Positions 53,207 to 62,405 of a stretch of DNA of 64,000 nt are shown here, in pieces. The notes under the pieces are model-generated. The model was given only the letters and a program-made list of their open reading frames with translations, was not told where the DNA came from and did not search any database. Each line of letters begins with the position of its first letter. Position 1 is the first letter of the stretch. The DNA is taken from NCBI RefSeq assembly GCF_900110145.1, contig NZ_FOCP01000008.1, forward strand, positions 62,001 through 126,000, given 5' to 3'. The position numbers and the translations under genes were made by a program. This DNA is from Nitrosomonas marina (GTDB taxonomy: Bacteria > Pseudomonadota > Gammaproteobacteria > Burkholderiales > Nitrosomonadaceae).

Positions 53207-54196
53207 ATGATTGTAACTGTCCAGAACACTGTGTTCGATACAAATAATTTTCTGAATCAATCAACTCATGAACCATCAGGCTCTGGCCAGGTTAATGCAC
53301 CCGATTCTGTCACAGAAGTCGCGCAAACGCTACGAGAAACACTTTTAGATATTTGGAAAAATTTTCTGGAACATACGCCATATCTGCTTGCAGGTATTCT
53401 GGTGCTGATTCTGACATGGGTTATAGCCAATTTGTTCTCCAAACTTGGAAACCGGTTATTTAATTTTCAAAGGTTACGCAGATCGCTTAGAGACCTGATC
53501 ATCCGGTTAATTATTATCTGTATCTGGATTGCTGGTTTACTAATGGCTGCGATGTTCTGGTTTCCCGGGTTAACACCGACAACCGCTTTGGGCGGTTTAG
53601 GTATCGTATCCATTGCAATTGGTTTTGCTTTTCAGGATATCTTTGAAAACTTTTTTGCGGGAATACTTTTACTGTGGCGTTTTCCATTTGAAAACGGGGA
53701 TTTTATCGAATGTCAGGGTATAACCGGCAAGGTTGAAAACGTCAACATCCGTATGACGGAAATACGCCTAACATCAGGCGAACTGATACTTATACCAAAT
53801 TCCACATTATTCAAAAATCCGGTTACCGTGCTTACAAACAAGCCATACAGGCGTGTTACGATAATTACTGGAGTGGCTTATGGTGAAAATGTGTCCAAAG
53901 CCGTTCAAGTCATCGAACAAGCAGTCAAAAAATGCCATACCGTGGCATTATCAGAACCGGTAGAGATTTTTCCGCAAGCATTCGGCGCCAGTAGCATTGA
54001 TATAGAAGTAGCCTGGTGGACTGAAAACAAACCGGTTGATATCCGTCGTTCACGCGGCGAAATTATTACCGCTATCAAAACAGCGCTTGACGATGCTAGT
54101 ATTGAGATTCCCTTTCCCTACCGTACGCTTACATTTAAAGAACCGTTGACTGTCCACACGAACGATAAGACTAAACAGGATATTTCCGATTTGTAA
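53207..54196 (+). CDS. MscS family mechanosensitive ion channel
   Basis: A 329-residue small-conductance mechanosensitive channel. A polar N-terminus (1-60) is followed by three membrane helices (about 63-85, 92-117 and 125-150). The pore helix has TPTTALGGLGIVSIAIGFAFQDIFENFFAGILLL. The cytosolic cage begins with the FPFENGDFIECQGITGKVENVNIRMTEIRL block and SGELILIPNSTLFKNPV. It releases solutes in hypo-osmotic shock. The ATG at 53207 is chosen as the open frame's first codon. Downstream lies the transposase relic. Confidence 0.95.
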   Translation: MIVTVQNTVFDTNNFLNQSTHEPSGSGQVNAPDSVTEVAQTLRETLLDIWKNFLEHTPYLLAGILVLILTWVIANLFSKLGNRLFNFQRLRRSLRDLIIRLIIICIWIAGLLMAAMFWFPGLTPTTALGGLGIVSIAIGFAFQDIFENFFAGILLLWRFPFENGDFIECQGITGKVENVNIRMTEIRLTSGELILIPNSTLFKNPVTVLTNKPYRRVTIITGVAYGENVSKAVQVIEQAVKKCHTVALSEPVEIFPQAFGASSIDIEVAWWTENKPVDIRRSRGEIITAIKTALDDASIEIPFPYRTLTFKEPLTVHTNDKTKQDISDL

Positions 54197-54439
54197 CCAG
54201 GACAATTTCTTCGAAACAGCACAATTTATGATGAAGTGAATAAATAAAAAACATTGATAATAAAGCAGGTACTATTAAGAAACACCATCTCCCTAACTGC
54301 ATGATTGTCTTTCATTGGTGTGTTAAAAGCATAGACGTAACACAAAAAAGATTTCGAGCAACTTTACCGGTCGTCTGCGAGAGTGATAAGGGCAGAACAG
54401 AGCCCACATGAATTTGGCCAAATAGAAATGAGATAGCGC

Positions 54440-55097
54440 TGTACGCTTAGCTTGATGAACATCTTGGGTACATCAAGCACAATCAAATGCAATCTGACAA
54501 TCGGCGCAATGGTTTTTCCAGCAGAACCTATCGCTGAAATGCCTATTTCTGGTTGAAGGTACTGACAAAGCTTCAAATCATAAGACCGATGATATGTTAC
54601 ATGTCTGCGTCGGTGGCCTGAAAGGCCAACTGACACTTTTACCGCAGCTTTCCCCGACACGCAACAAACTCAGTTGTGTATGGCGCACATGGTACGTAAC
54701 TCGGTTAACTTTTGTGTGGCGGAAGGATTGCAAAACTGTCAGTGCCGACTAAAAGCACATCTGTCAGACCGTACCGAAGAAGAAGTCTCGCTGGTGCTGA
54801 ATCAATGTGCTCCACGATGAAACGAAAAATACCTGAAGATCAGCCGGTCATAGCACACACATTGGGATGACATTTATTCGCTTCTTAAATATCGCGAGAA
54901 TACTCACTATGCCATTTATACTTCCAATGCTATGAATCACCCAAAAAATTTTCATACAGCGATCAGAAAATATAAATCGTTTCCAATCAACGATTCAGAA
55001 GCTTCCTGAAAACTGGTCGATGCCGATAAAAAACAGGAAAGTTGCTTTGAACCGTTTAATGATCAAATACGAAGACCGGCTGGTGGGTTCTGTATAA
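54440..55097 (+). mobile_element. Decayed IS256-family transposase relic
   Basis: Translation in shifting frames shows IS256 (Transposase_mut) pieces in order: an LDEHLGYIKHN (54452) and NRRNGFSSRT near the N-terminus, YFWLKVLTKLQ (54544), HVCVGGLKG (about 54597), QTQLCMAHMVRNS (54671), AIYTSNAMN (54911), and WSMPIKNRKVALNRLMIKYEDRLVGSV-like end stopping at 55097. There are several frameshifts and stops and the middle is deleted between NRRNG and the FWLKVL block. It cannot encode a working enzyme. Terminal inverted repeats were not resolved. Confidence 0.85.
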
Positions 55098-55135
55098 TAA
55101 CCAGACAGTTAGACAGGCCAAGCTACAGGTCCGGT

Positions 55136-55825
55136 TTAATATTGAAATACAGGCGCCTTTTCCAGAGCCTCATCTGTCACGTTCAGGATTACTTTTTTCT
55201 CTTTTTCATTAACAGTCAACACATGATAAGGCGCCGCGACTAGTTTGTCACTAATTCCAGCCACACCGCTGGTTCGAATAATCGCATATACAACTTCATG
55301 GCTATTATTAAAAATAAAATCCTGAATAACGCCCAGCATATTATCATTTTTCCCGAACACATCTAGACCGGTCATTGTACTCGCAAGTACTGTGTCAACG
55401 TACTTAGTAGCATTCGCATCTCCCGGTTTGAACTCTGGCTCCTGTTGCAATGCTGGTAACGACACATTCAGAGCAAACACTCTTTCCGAGTCAGTAGGCT
55501 CCTTAATAATACGCTGCTGACCAAATGGTACAGCAACCTGTTTATCGATTTCCACACCGAACACACCGCCCAAATAGACTACTGCATATGCTACTGCGTT
55601 ATTCTTATCGAGTAATAAATCATTGACTTTTCCAATTTTTTTCTTTTCCTCATCAACAACTTCGATTCCGGTTATTTGTTTGACACTCATATCGCGATCA
55701 GAAACATAGTCTGCTGCGCCCAATTTAATCTCCGAACCGGCAAAAGTGTTCGACGATACAACATACATCAGTAATGCCAATCCAACTACTATATTCAATC
55801 TGTTATAAAAGAAATTACGAATCAT
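55136..55825 (-). CDS. Exported protein with two PRC-barrel domains
   Basis: A 229-residue protein with an N-terminal hydrophobic signal (MIRNFFYNRLNIVVGLALLMYVVSSNTFA). Two PRC-barrel-like domains follow: about 40-105 (KQITGIEVVDEEKKKIGKVNDLLLDKNNAVAYAVVYLGG) and about 140-200 (MTGLDVFGKNDNMLGVIQDFIFNNSHEVVYAIIRTSGVAG). The order is signal-PRC-PRC, like stress-associated periplasmic PRC proteins in proteobacteria. Function is unknown. A transposase relic flanks it on one side. Confidence 0.85.
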   Translation of the reverse strand: MIRNFFYNRLNIVVGLALLMYVVSSNTFAGSEIKLGAADYVSDRDMSVKQITGIEVVDEEKKKIGKVNDLLLDKNNAVAYAVVYLGGVFGVEIDKQVAVPFGQQRIIKEPTDSERVFALNVSLPALQQEPEFKPGDANATKYVDTVLASTMTGLDVFGKNDNMLGVIQDFIFNNSHEVVYAIIRTSGVAGISDKLVAAPYHVLTVNEKEKKVILNVTDEALEKAPVFQY

Positions 55826-56058
55826 ATCTAACTCCTTGTTTATAATGATTGCTGATTAAACTTATGTATTTGAACAATCGATACCCAGACTTCTGAAAAA
55901 TCTCAAAAGGGCAAGAATTTGGCAGTATTAAAAGTTCAACATTTAAAGCAAGTGTTGATAAAACACCATGCACCGCGCTGTAACCCAAGTGTCAAAAAGA
56001 CTTATCTTCAAGTCTGCAGAAACTTAACAGCCTGTTGATCGTTATTTGATTGTTGCTA
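55826..56058. other. AT-rich intergenic region
   Basis: The 233 bp between the PRC-barrel gene start and the flavin reductase stop contain no supported gene or repeat; it must hold the promoter for the PRC-barrel gene. Confidence 0.4.
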
Positions 56059-56724
56059 TCATTCCTCAAAAACCAATGCATCGGGTTTTGCACCAAGCGA
56101 TTTCAAGGCATCTGTAATTGATTCCATAAAACCACCAGGACCGCACAGATAAAAATGCTGTTTAAAATTACTGATGTGTTCTTTCAGAAAATCCTTGTCG
56201 ATTATTGAGTTATCATAACCAGGAACACTTTGCTCGGTACAAGTCAACAAACAACGGTTACCCAACAGAAAACGAAATTCTTTTTCCAAAATGATATCCG
56301 CTGGTGTTTTATTAGAAAAAATCAGAGTCTGCCCACTCAATTCATCTTTTTGTGCCAAGTGCCGCAAAATAGCAATGAAAGGCGTGATACCTGCACCACC
56401 TGCAATAAACACACCCGGACCTTGATACTGAATGGTACCGAACGGTTTGCTGATTTTCAGCGAAGCGTCGGCTTTTAGCTTATGGAGCATTTGGGTTACA
56501 CCTTGATGATCCGGATACTGTTTGATGATAAATTCAAGTACTCCGTCTTCAACTAACGATGTTGGGGTAAATGGTCTGGCTTCATCTCTCCACTGATCGT
56601 TATCAATGGCAATTTCCACTGCCTGACCCGGTGTAAAGTTAAATCCCTCCGGTTTATCCAGAATAAAACGCTTTACATCATGGGTCACAAACTCAGTCAT
56701 AAGTAGCCGTGCAGAAAATTCCAT
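56059..56724 (-). CDS. Ferredoxin-NADP reductase-like flavoprotein
   Basis: A 221-residue FNR-family reductase: flavin-binding block WRDEARPFTPTSLVE near 48, GTIQYQGPGVFIAGGAGITPFIAILRHL near 100 for NAD(P)H-pyrophosphate, and a C-terminal HFYLCGPGGFMESITDALKSLG. There is no ferredoxin domain, so it works with a separate electron acceptor. Typical annotation is flavodoxin/oxidoreductase FAD-binding domain protein. The start is the ATG at 56724 (MEFSARLLMTEF). Confidence 0.93.
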   Translation of the reverse strand: MEFSARLLMTEFVTHDVKRFILDKPEGFNFTPGQAVEIAIDNDQWRDEARPFTPTSLVEDGVLEFIIKQYPDHQGVTQMLHKLKADASLKISKPFGTIQYQGPGVFIAGGAGITPFIAILRHLAQKDELSGQTLIFSNKTPADIILEKEFRFLLGNRCLLTCTEQSVPGYDNSIIDKDFLKEHISNFKQHFYLCGPGGFMESITDALKSLGAKPDALVFEE

Positions 56725-57031
56725 GAATATCGTTTCCCTCTTTAATCAATCATTCGGATATCAACTCGACATACAGTCAATACCAATAGACCCTCATCTC
56801 ACAGCACATCATCTATCCATAACAAACTTGATGAACAGCAAACTTACAAACACCATCTGAACCAGATGCCAGAGGCTGCCTATTCATCAAAACTGTTGAA
56901 AAAGGTTTTCACAGTCAATGCTGCATAACGTTTGAAAGTAACAAAACACATAGGCAAATCAGAGTAAACTCCACTGATGCCGTATACTACTGATTACAAT
57001 TGCCTGTAAAACAGAGTATGAGATAAACAGG

Positions 57032-57065
57032 CTGTGCCTTATTTACTTCCGGAAATAAGGCACAG
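57032..57065. terminator. Strong 13-bp hairpin downstream of the small lipoprotein gene
   Basis: A perfect 13-bp stem, CTGTGCCTTATTT (57032-57044) and AAATAAGGCACAG (57053-57065), with an 8-nt loop ACTTCCGG, ends 15 bp after the stop of the lipoprotein gene on the minus strand. Few T residues follow on that strand, so it may be a terminator or a stabilising mRNA end. Confidence 0.6.
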
Positions 57066-57079
57066 AAAACTGATAAATA

Positions 57080-57301
57080 TCAATATCCTCCTTTGATTTC
57101 ATCAACCTGATCATCAATAGCCTCTCCTGCTGCTTCTGCATTATCTTCAGCTTCATCTACAGCATCGTCAACAGCCTCCATACTCTTTTCTACACTTTCA
57201 TCAATCTTTTCGCCCGCTTTCTCGGCAGGTCCTTGCTCTGCACAACCTGTAACAAAAATTAATGTAAAAATTAATGCAGACAATACATGATTTCTATACA
57301 T
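57080..57301 (-). CDS. Small acidic lipoprotein (73 aa)
   Basis: A 73-residue protein with signal sequence and lipobox FVTGCAEQ (Cys20). The mature part is rich in Glu, Asp and Ala, with repeated AVDDAVDEAEDNAEAAGEAIDDQVDE-type heptads that suggest a helical or coiled region. Such proteins resemble YtxH/entericidin-like stress lipoproteins but no family is certain. A strong hairpin follows the gene. Confidence 0.7.
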   Translation of the reverse strand: MYRNHVLSALIFTLIFVTGCAEQGPAEKAGEKIDESVEKSMEAVDDAVDEAEDNAEAAGEAIDDQVDEIKGGY

Positions 57302-57826
57302 AAAATGTCTCCTGTAAGTTAAGAAGCTGCAGTAAACTGAGAAAAGATCCGGAATTTATGAATTTCTATTATTCAGAAACCCCGATTATTTTTATCGCCT
57401 AATGAACAAATAGAATCGTAAATAAGTGTAAATAATTTGGGTGAGATTAACAACACCAGTATGCCGGAATAAAAATACAGTGTTGAACGAATAAAAAATT
57501 GGTCAGCATGTCAAGCAATTCTCAACAACTGAACGTACTTACCAGATACCAGACTATTTTATTTGTATATCACTCAATAAAACGTACCGTCATTGATCAC
57601 AGGAATTGTCGTGTGGCAAATTGTCTCGTTTCAAGATATTGCTTTTTTTATTTTAAATTGCAGAAATCTCTATTTTCAGTCACAACTGCCCTGTTAACAG
57701 TCGAATATGAAGACTTGATTCAGCAAGAATCGTTACAATAAAGTATCCAACGACACGCAGTCTACTGTTAATAATCAATTACTAGAAAACTCGATACATT
57801 TCGTAACAATTCTTGCATCTGGTGTA
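57302..57826. other. Gene-poor AT-rich region
   Basis: This 525-bp stretch contains only a doubtful 80-codon plus-strand frame (57499-57741, no family resemblance, cysteine/phenylalanine-rich) which I do not accept. It leads into a probable IS4-type relic. No RNA gene or repeat was seen. Confidence 0.4.
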
Positions 57827-58215
57827 CGACATGAATTTGAGTCACTGCTCAGTCGCCATTATTCTACAAAAGCATTTCGTCCAGCAAATCGATAATCGCA
57901 GTCTGACAACAAGCCAATTGCACTTCTGTCCGACCGCATCATTATGCGGCAAACGATCAATACCGCTTCTGAAACAAACTGATTTCCACCGCTCGTCACC
58001 GCTGATCTCTTGCTGTCGATCTTAGCATGGACTGATTTTCGTACTATGAAAAATGTCATCAAGCTGCATGTTGACCTGAATCTCCAGGAATAGATCGAAC
58101 AAAACCTTTAAATCAACGATCACCGGAATCAGCAGAAATAAAGCCATATCGCAGACCTGGATTGCCTGCTGTGTCTATTCACTGACAACAGAATGAATCG
58201 TTTTTGTTTGATGAT
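57827..58215 (+). mobile_element. Probable decayed IS4-type transposase relic
   Basis: Reading one plus-strand frame through several stops gives RHEFESLLSRHYSTKAFRPANR, then an amber/ochre-broken stretch, LLLSILAWTDFRTMKNVIKLHVDLNLQE, and IADLDCLLCL. The order resembles IS4-family transposases (FExLxxxHHxGxxxR; the D-containing LxxFxWAxFRxTKGAIKLHxxLD block). At least five stops lie in 130 codons, so it is dead. The family assignment rests on two segments only. Confidence 0.45.
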
Positions 58216-58380
58216 GACTTGAACTCAGAAGCCATCAGTCAATGTACTTTGCCAGATCCATTCAAACAATCAACACATGGAGTTGATCGCTACAGCTGGT
58301 ATTAATTATTACATACTGTATTCCGGTCATAACAAAGTACAATTCACTTTAGTGTCTAGTTGCTCGTCAGACAAAATAAT

Positions 58381-58998
58381 ATGGAAAATCATGAAGCTTT
58401 ATTGACAACGCTCGCGTTACTGATGGGCACCACCTGGGCCAGCGGCATCAATCTATACGCCGTGTTACTCGTAATGGGTCTGGGTGGTTCATCGGGATAT
58501 ATCGATTTGCCCGCTGAATTGTCGATACTTGAAGACCCGCTGATTATCGGCGCTGCCGGCGTAATGTATTTTATCGAGTTTTTTGCAGACAAGATACCTG
58601 GTATAGATTCAGCATGGGATGCGATTCACACTTTTGTCCGGATACCTGCCGGTGCTATGCTGGCTGCAGGCACGATAGGTGATGTATCACCCGCAATGGA
58701 AATAGCCGCCGGTATACTGGGTGGCGGTATTGCCGCGGCCACTCATACAGCCAAAGCGAGCACACGTTTGATGATTAACACCTCACCCGAACCGGTTTCG
58801 AACTGGTCAGCATCTGTTTTGGAAGACCTTTTAGTATTAGGTGGTTTATGGGCAGCACTTAATCATCCGACTGTATTTCTGATTTTTTTTGTGGCCTTCA
58901 CCATACTGCTGGCATTTCTGCTGCCGAAGTTATGGCGTATGTCCAGAGCCTCTTTCATCAGAACCATGAGTATGCTGGGATTGATAAAGAAGCAATAG
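58381..58998 (+). CDS. DUF4126 family membrane protein
   Basis: A 205-residue protein starting at the ATG at 58381 (MENHEALLTTLALLMGTTWASGINLYAVLLVMGLGG); a TTG seven codons earlier is open too. Hydrophobic segments alternate with LEDPLIIGAAGVMYFIEFFADKIPGIDSAWDAIHTFVRIPAGAMLAA, the DUF4126 hallmark, and the last segment ends LRMSRASFIRTMSMLGLIKKQ-like. Four to six membrane helices. Function unknown. Confidence 0.88.
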   Translation: MENHEALLTTLALLMGTTWASGINLYAVLLVMGLGGSSGYIDLPAELSILEDPLIIGAAGVMYFIEFFADKIPGIDSAWDAIHTFVRIPAGAMLAAGTIGDVSPAMEIAAGILGGGIAAATHTAKASTRLMINTSPEPVSNWSASVLEDLLVLGGLWAALNHPTVFLIFFVAFTILLAFLLPKLWRMSRASFIRTMSMLGLIKKQ

Positions 58999-59025
58999 CG
59001 ATGCGGTTGTCTTTTTATCTATCCG

Positions 59026-59313
59026 TTAACGCCGCGACACGGTCTGAATACTGATCAGCCGATATCCCTCGAACGTCAAAACCCGCGGAAAACTCGCGGC
59101 ACCAGCATCGTAATACCATTCCTCCGTACGGCGTTCAATAGCGCTTGATATCACCTCGATATAATCCGGTTCTCCACATTTTTTCAACACGTCAAGCTTG
59201 GTATTACCCGGCACGATGAGATTCGACCCACAGCGCATTGATTCACCCGCCTGCAACGGCAGAACCGGCAGCAGCACCATCAACAACATCAACAATGCAA
59301 ACACCTTTTTCAT
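59026..59313 (-). CDS. DUF2845 exported protein
   Basis: A 95-residue protein starting at the ATG at 59313 (MKKVFALLMLLMVLLPVLPLQAG) with a cleavable signal. After it: ESMRCGSNLIVPGNTKLDVLKKCGEPDYIE, the DUF2845 pattern with paired cysteines (MRCG and KKCG), then EEWYYDAGAASFPRVLTFEGYRLISIQ. It is periplasmic, function unknown. Another frame reaches 59388 by TTG but is outside the family start. Confidence 0.85.
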   Translation of the reverse strand: MKKVFALLMLLMVLLPVLPLQAGESMRCGSNLIVPGNTKLDVLKKCGEPDYIEVISSAIERRTEEWYYDAGAASFPRVLTFEGYRLISIQTVSRR

Positions 59314-59445
59314 GTAAGTTTCCGCCTTTATCGGTAAAATTATTGTATAGTCTGCTTCGCAGCATACGCCTGACAATGCTTTTTGCAAACCAGAAAAACA
59401 CTGCTGCTATCCTGTATCGTCCATACTGTTGTCCGAATTAAAATA

Positions 59446-61683
59446 ATGCCTCCAACTACCGAATCATTTTCAACGCAGCGTATCGAACAGCGCCTGACAA
59501 AAGAAATTGCAATCAATCAGTCACGTATCCGATCGACTATTCAGCTGCTTGATGATGGTGCCACAATCCCGTTTATCGCCCGTTATCGCAAGGAAATAAC
59601 CGGCGGTCTGGATGCCGATCAGTTGCGCCTGCTGGAAACAAGGCTCAATGCCTTGCGCGAGCTTGAAAAAAGGCGCGAAGCAATTATCGCGGCGATCGAA
59701 AAACAAAACAAAATGACGCCCGTGTTGCGCAATGCACTCATGGACGCAGACAATTCGGCAATACTTGAAGACCTGTATCTGCCTTACCGGAAAAAACGCC
59801 GCACCAAAGCACAAATGGCGCACGAAGCCGGCCTGGAACCACTGGCGAATCGACTGTTGCGCCATCCGGAATTACAACCCCATACTGAGGCTAGACAGTT
59901 TTTGAGAAAACCGTTCTCAACAGAGGCAGGTGATCATCCGGGGATTGCTGACACTAGTCAGGCGCTGGAGGGTGCGCAACAGATTCTGATGGAACGCTTT
60001 GCCGAACATGCACCCTTGTTGCAACAGTTACGTGAATATCTGCACCGTCATGCGGTTCTGACAGCCAGAGTGGCCAGGGCACAGCAAACCGTAGATACCA
60101 GATTCACCGATTATCATCAATACGCTGAAGCAATCGGCAAAATTCCATCCCACCGCGTGCTGGCTTTATTGCGCGGGGCACGGGAATCAGTTTTGAAATT
60201 AAAGTTGTGCCTTGATTCCGATCTGGAACAAACAACAGGCAACAGCACACTGAATCCATGCGAATCCATGATTGCACGCCAATTCAAAATCGACGATCGC
60301 AAACGCCCTGCAGATGCCTGGCTGATCGATACCGTGCGTACAAGCTGGCGCAATAAAATTTTTAATCAGCTGGAATCAGTGTTGCTGAATCAACTACAGC
60401 AACAGGCTGAAACCTCGGCCATCCAGGTATTTGTACAAAATCTTAAAGCCCTGTTGCTGGCGCCGCCGGCCGGTCCGCATATCACCATCGGCCTGGATCC
60501 CGGATTACGGACAGGTGTCAAAACGGCCGTCGTTGATGCTACCGGAAAAGTCCTGGCAACCGAGACGATTTATCCGCACCCGCCACATAATCAACGAGAC
60601 AAATCGGTTGAAACGCTAAAAAAACTGATCGAACAGTATCGTGTCTCACTGATCGCCATCGGTAATGGCACCGCCTCAAGAGAAACTGATCAGTTAGTCA
60701 AGCAATTGATCAAACAATACCCGCAGTTGAAACTGAAATCAATCATGGTATCCGAGGCCGGTGCCTCGGTATACTCGGCTTCCCCACTGGCATCTGAGGA
60801 ATTGGCAGAAATGGATGTATCGCTGCGTGGCGCGGTTTCGATTGCACGGCGTTTGCAGGACCCGTTGTCCGAACTTGTGAAAATCGACCCAAAATCCATT
60901 GGCGTCGGTCAATATCAGCATGATGTAAATCAGAAACAGTTGGCCCAGACGCTGGATGCGGTCGTTGAAGACTGCGTGAATGCCGTTGGCGTGGACGTGA
61001 ATACAGCCTCTCCCGCCCTGTTGCGCTATGTCGCCGGACTGAACAGTCGTATTGCGGACAATATCATTGATTACCGCAACGGTACCGGCATATTCCAGCA
61101 GCGTGGCGAGTTGCTAAACGTCCCCGGTCTCGGTGAAAAGACCTACGAGCAGGCTGCCGGGTTTCTGCGTATTCACAACGGCCAGAACCCACTTGATGCA
61201 TCAGCCGTACACCCGGAATCGTACCCACTTGTGGAAAAAATACTGGCAGATCTCAAACTGGATATTACTGCGTTAGCCGGCAATCATTCAGCGCTGACGT
61301 CAGTTCGCCCGGAACATTATACGAACACACAATTTGGCTTGCCGACCGTAAAAGACATATTGCAGGAACTTGAAAAACCGGGACGAGACCCGCGGGCGAC
61401 ATTTACCACGGCCACGTTCAAAGACGGTGTTGAAACGATCAGGGATCTGTACGCCGGAATGGTGCTTGAAGGCGTTGTCACCAATGTTACGGCATTTGGT
61501 GCGTTTGTTGATATTGGCGTCCATCAGGACGGACTCGTTCATATTTCCAGACTCGCTGATTCTTATGTCAAGGATCCACACACAATTGTCAAAGCCGGCC
61601 AGGTTGTCAAAGTCGCTGTGATAGATATCGATGAAAAGCGTAAACGAATTACACTGTCAATGAAAGCGATGGACAGACACTAG
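59446..61683 (+). CDS. tex: Tex family RNA-binding transcription accessory protein
   Basis: A 745-residue cytoplasmic Tex/Spt6-like protein. The start is the ATG at 59446 (MPPTTESFSTQRIEQRL); an upstream TTG adds 21 unconserved residues. N-terminal blocks: DDGATIPFIARYRKEITGGLDADQLRLLE near 37 and LEDLYLPYRKKRRTKAQ. The YqgF-like domain is TIGLDPGLRTGVKTAVVD near 347. The HhH part is DVNTASPALLRYVAGL and GLGEKTYEQAAGFLRI, and the C-terminal S1 domain is GMVLEGVVTNVTAFGAFVDIGVHQDGLVHISRLA near 672. Known role is in transcription and RNA binding in stress. Monocistronic here. Confidence 0.96.
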   Translation: MPPTTESFSTQRIEQRLTKEIAINQSRIRSTIQLLDDGATIPFIARYRKEITGGLDADQLRLLETRLNALRELEKRREAIIAAIEKQNKMTPVLRNALMDADNSAILEDLYLPYRKKRRTKAQMAHEAGLEPLANRLLRHPELQPHTEARQFLRKPFSTEAGDHPGIADTSQALEGAQQILMERFAEHAPLLQQLREYLHRHAVLTARVARAQQTVDTRFTDYHQYAEAIGKIPSHRVLALLRGARESVLKLKLCLDSDLEQTTGNSTLNPCESMIARQFKIDDRKRPADAWLIDTVRTSWRNKIFNQLESVLLNQLQQQAETSAIQVFVQNLKALLLAPPAGPHITIGLDPGLRTGVKTAVVDATGKVLATETIYPHPPHNQRDKSVETLKKLIEQYRVSLIAIGNGTASRETDQLVKQLIKQYPQLKLKSIMVSEAGASVYSASPLASEELAEMDVSLRGAVSIARRLQDPLSELVKIDPKSIGVGQYQHDVNQKQLAQTLDAVVEDCVNAVGVDVNTASPALLRYVAGLNSRIADNIIDYRNGTGIFQQRGELLNVPGLGEKTYEQAAGFLRIHNGQNPLDASAVHPESYPLVEKILADLKLDITALAGNHSALTSVRPEHYTNTQFGLPTVKDILQELEKPGRDPRATFTTATFKDGVETIRDLYAGMVLEGVVTNVTAFGAFVDIGVHQDGLVHISRLADSYVKDPHTIVKAGQVVKVAVIDIDEKRKRITLSMKAMDRH

Positions 61684-61806
61684 AATAGGGCCTATTCAAC
61701 GAATTCCGGCAACTATTGAAACATTCACTATTTTCGCTCTATATTTTATTATGTTATTTTTGAAGTTGTTTTATATTGTCTATTCGGGAGACACATAATT
61801 ACGAAA

Positions 61807-62331
61807 ATGAAACACAATCAACAAAAAAGCACAGTACTTTCCTTTTTAAAAGGATCCGCGCTGTTTCTGGCTTGCGCAACTTGCATACAATATGCGCAAC
61901 CTGCAGCGGCTATGGAAAAGCTGAACATTCGTCCTTATGAAACACCGGACCAGTGCGACACGACCATCGCCCAGGTCAGGGTAACTGTAAATGGTGTCGG
62001 TTCAGGCGGTATTCTCAGCGTTGAACTGTATCATGACCCGGATTATTTTTTGTACAAAAAAGGACGCACAAAACGCGTTCGGATTCCGGCATCCGAAGGC
62101 CAGCACAGGGTCTGTATGGATCTTGAGAAACAGGGCACCTACGCCGTCGCTGCGTACCACGATGTTGACGGCAACCGTAAACTCAACAAAAAATGGAATA
62201 TGATGCCCAAAGAACCATTCGGGCTGTCAAATAATCCGGAACCACATTTTGGTTTTCCAGAATTCAGTGAATCGGCGTTCACTACCGACGAATCCGGTGC
62301 TGATATTACTATTGATCTTCGACAGCCCTGA
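61807..62331 (+). CDS. DUF2141 family exported protein
   Basis: A 174-residue secreted protein. The signal peptide ends near QPAAA-MEKL (about 35). The mature beta-rich domain has GSGGILSVELYHDPDYFL, TYAVAAYHDVDGNRKLNKKWNMMPKEPFGLSNNPEPHFGFP, the DUF2141 pattern where Asp/Asn residues form a Ca2+-like loop. It starts with the ATG at 61807. Function is unknown; it lies between tex and the convergent membrane protein. Confidence 0.87.
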   Translation: MKHNQQKSTVLSFLKGSALFLACATCIQYAQPAAAMEKLNIRPYETPDQCDTTIAQVRVTVNGVGSGGILSVELYHDPDYFLYKKGRTKRVRIPASEGQHRVCMDLEKQGTYAVAAYHDVDGNRKLNKKWNMMPKEPFGLSNNPEPHFGFPEFSESAFTTDESGADITIDLRQP

Positions 62332-62405
62332 ATTGACCAAAATCAGCCGTTTTTTTCCGGATTCAAGTCTGTGTCCAACTGCCCAACAGGCTCATTCCAA
62401 TTCAG

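Noticed and set aside
54364..54660. A 98-codon minus-strand frame
   Set aside because: It is antisense to the IS256 relic and has no protein-family features.
57499..57741. An 80-codon plus-strand frame
   Set aside because: No recognisable motif, irregular composition with many Cys/Phe, no clear ribosome binding site, inside a decayed region.
61683..61697. GAATAGG-G-CCTATTC palindrome just after tex
   Set aside because: Perfect 7-bp arms but a one-base centre cannot form a hairpin and no T-run follows, so it is not a terminator; no regulated gene starts there to justify an operator call.
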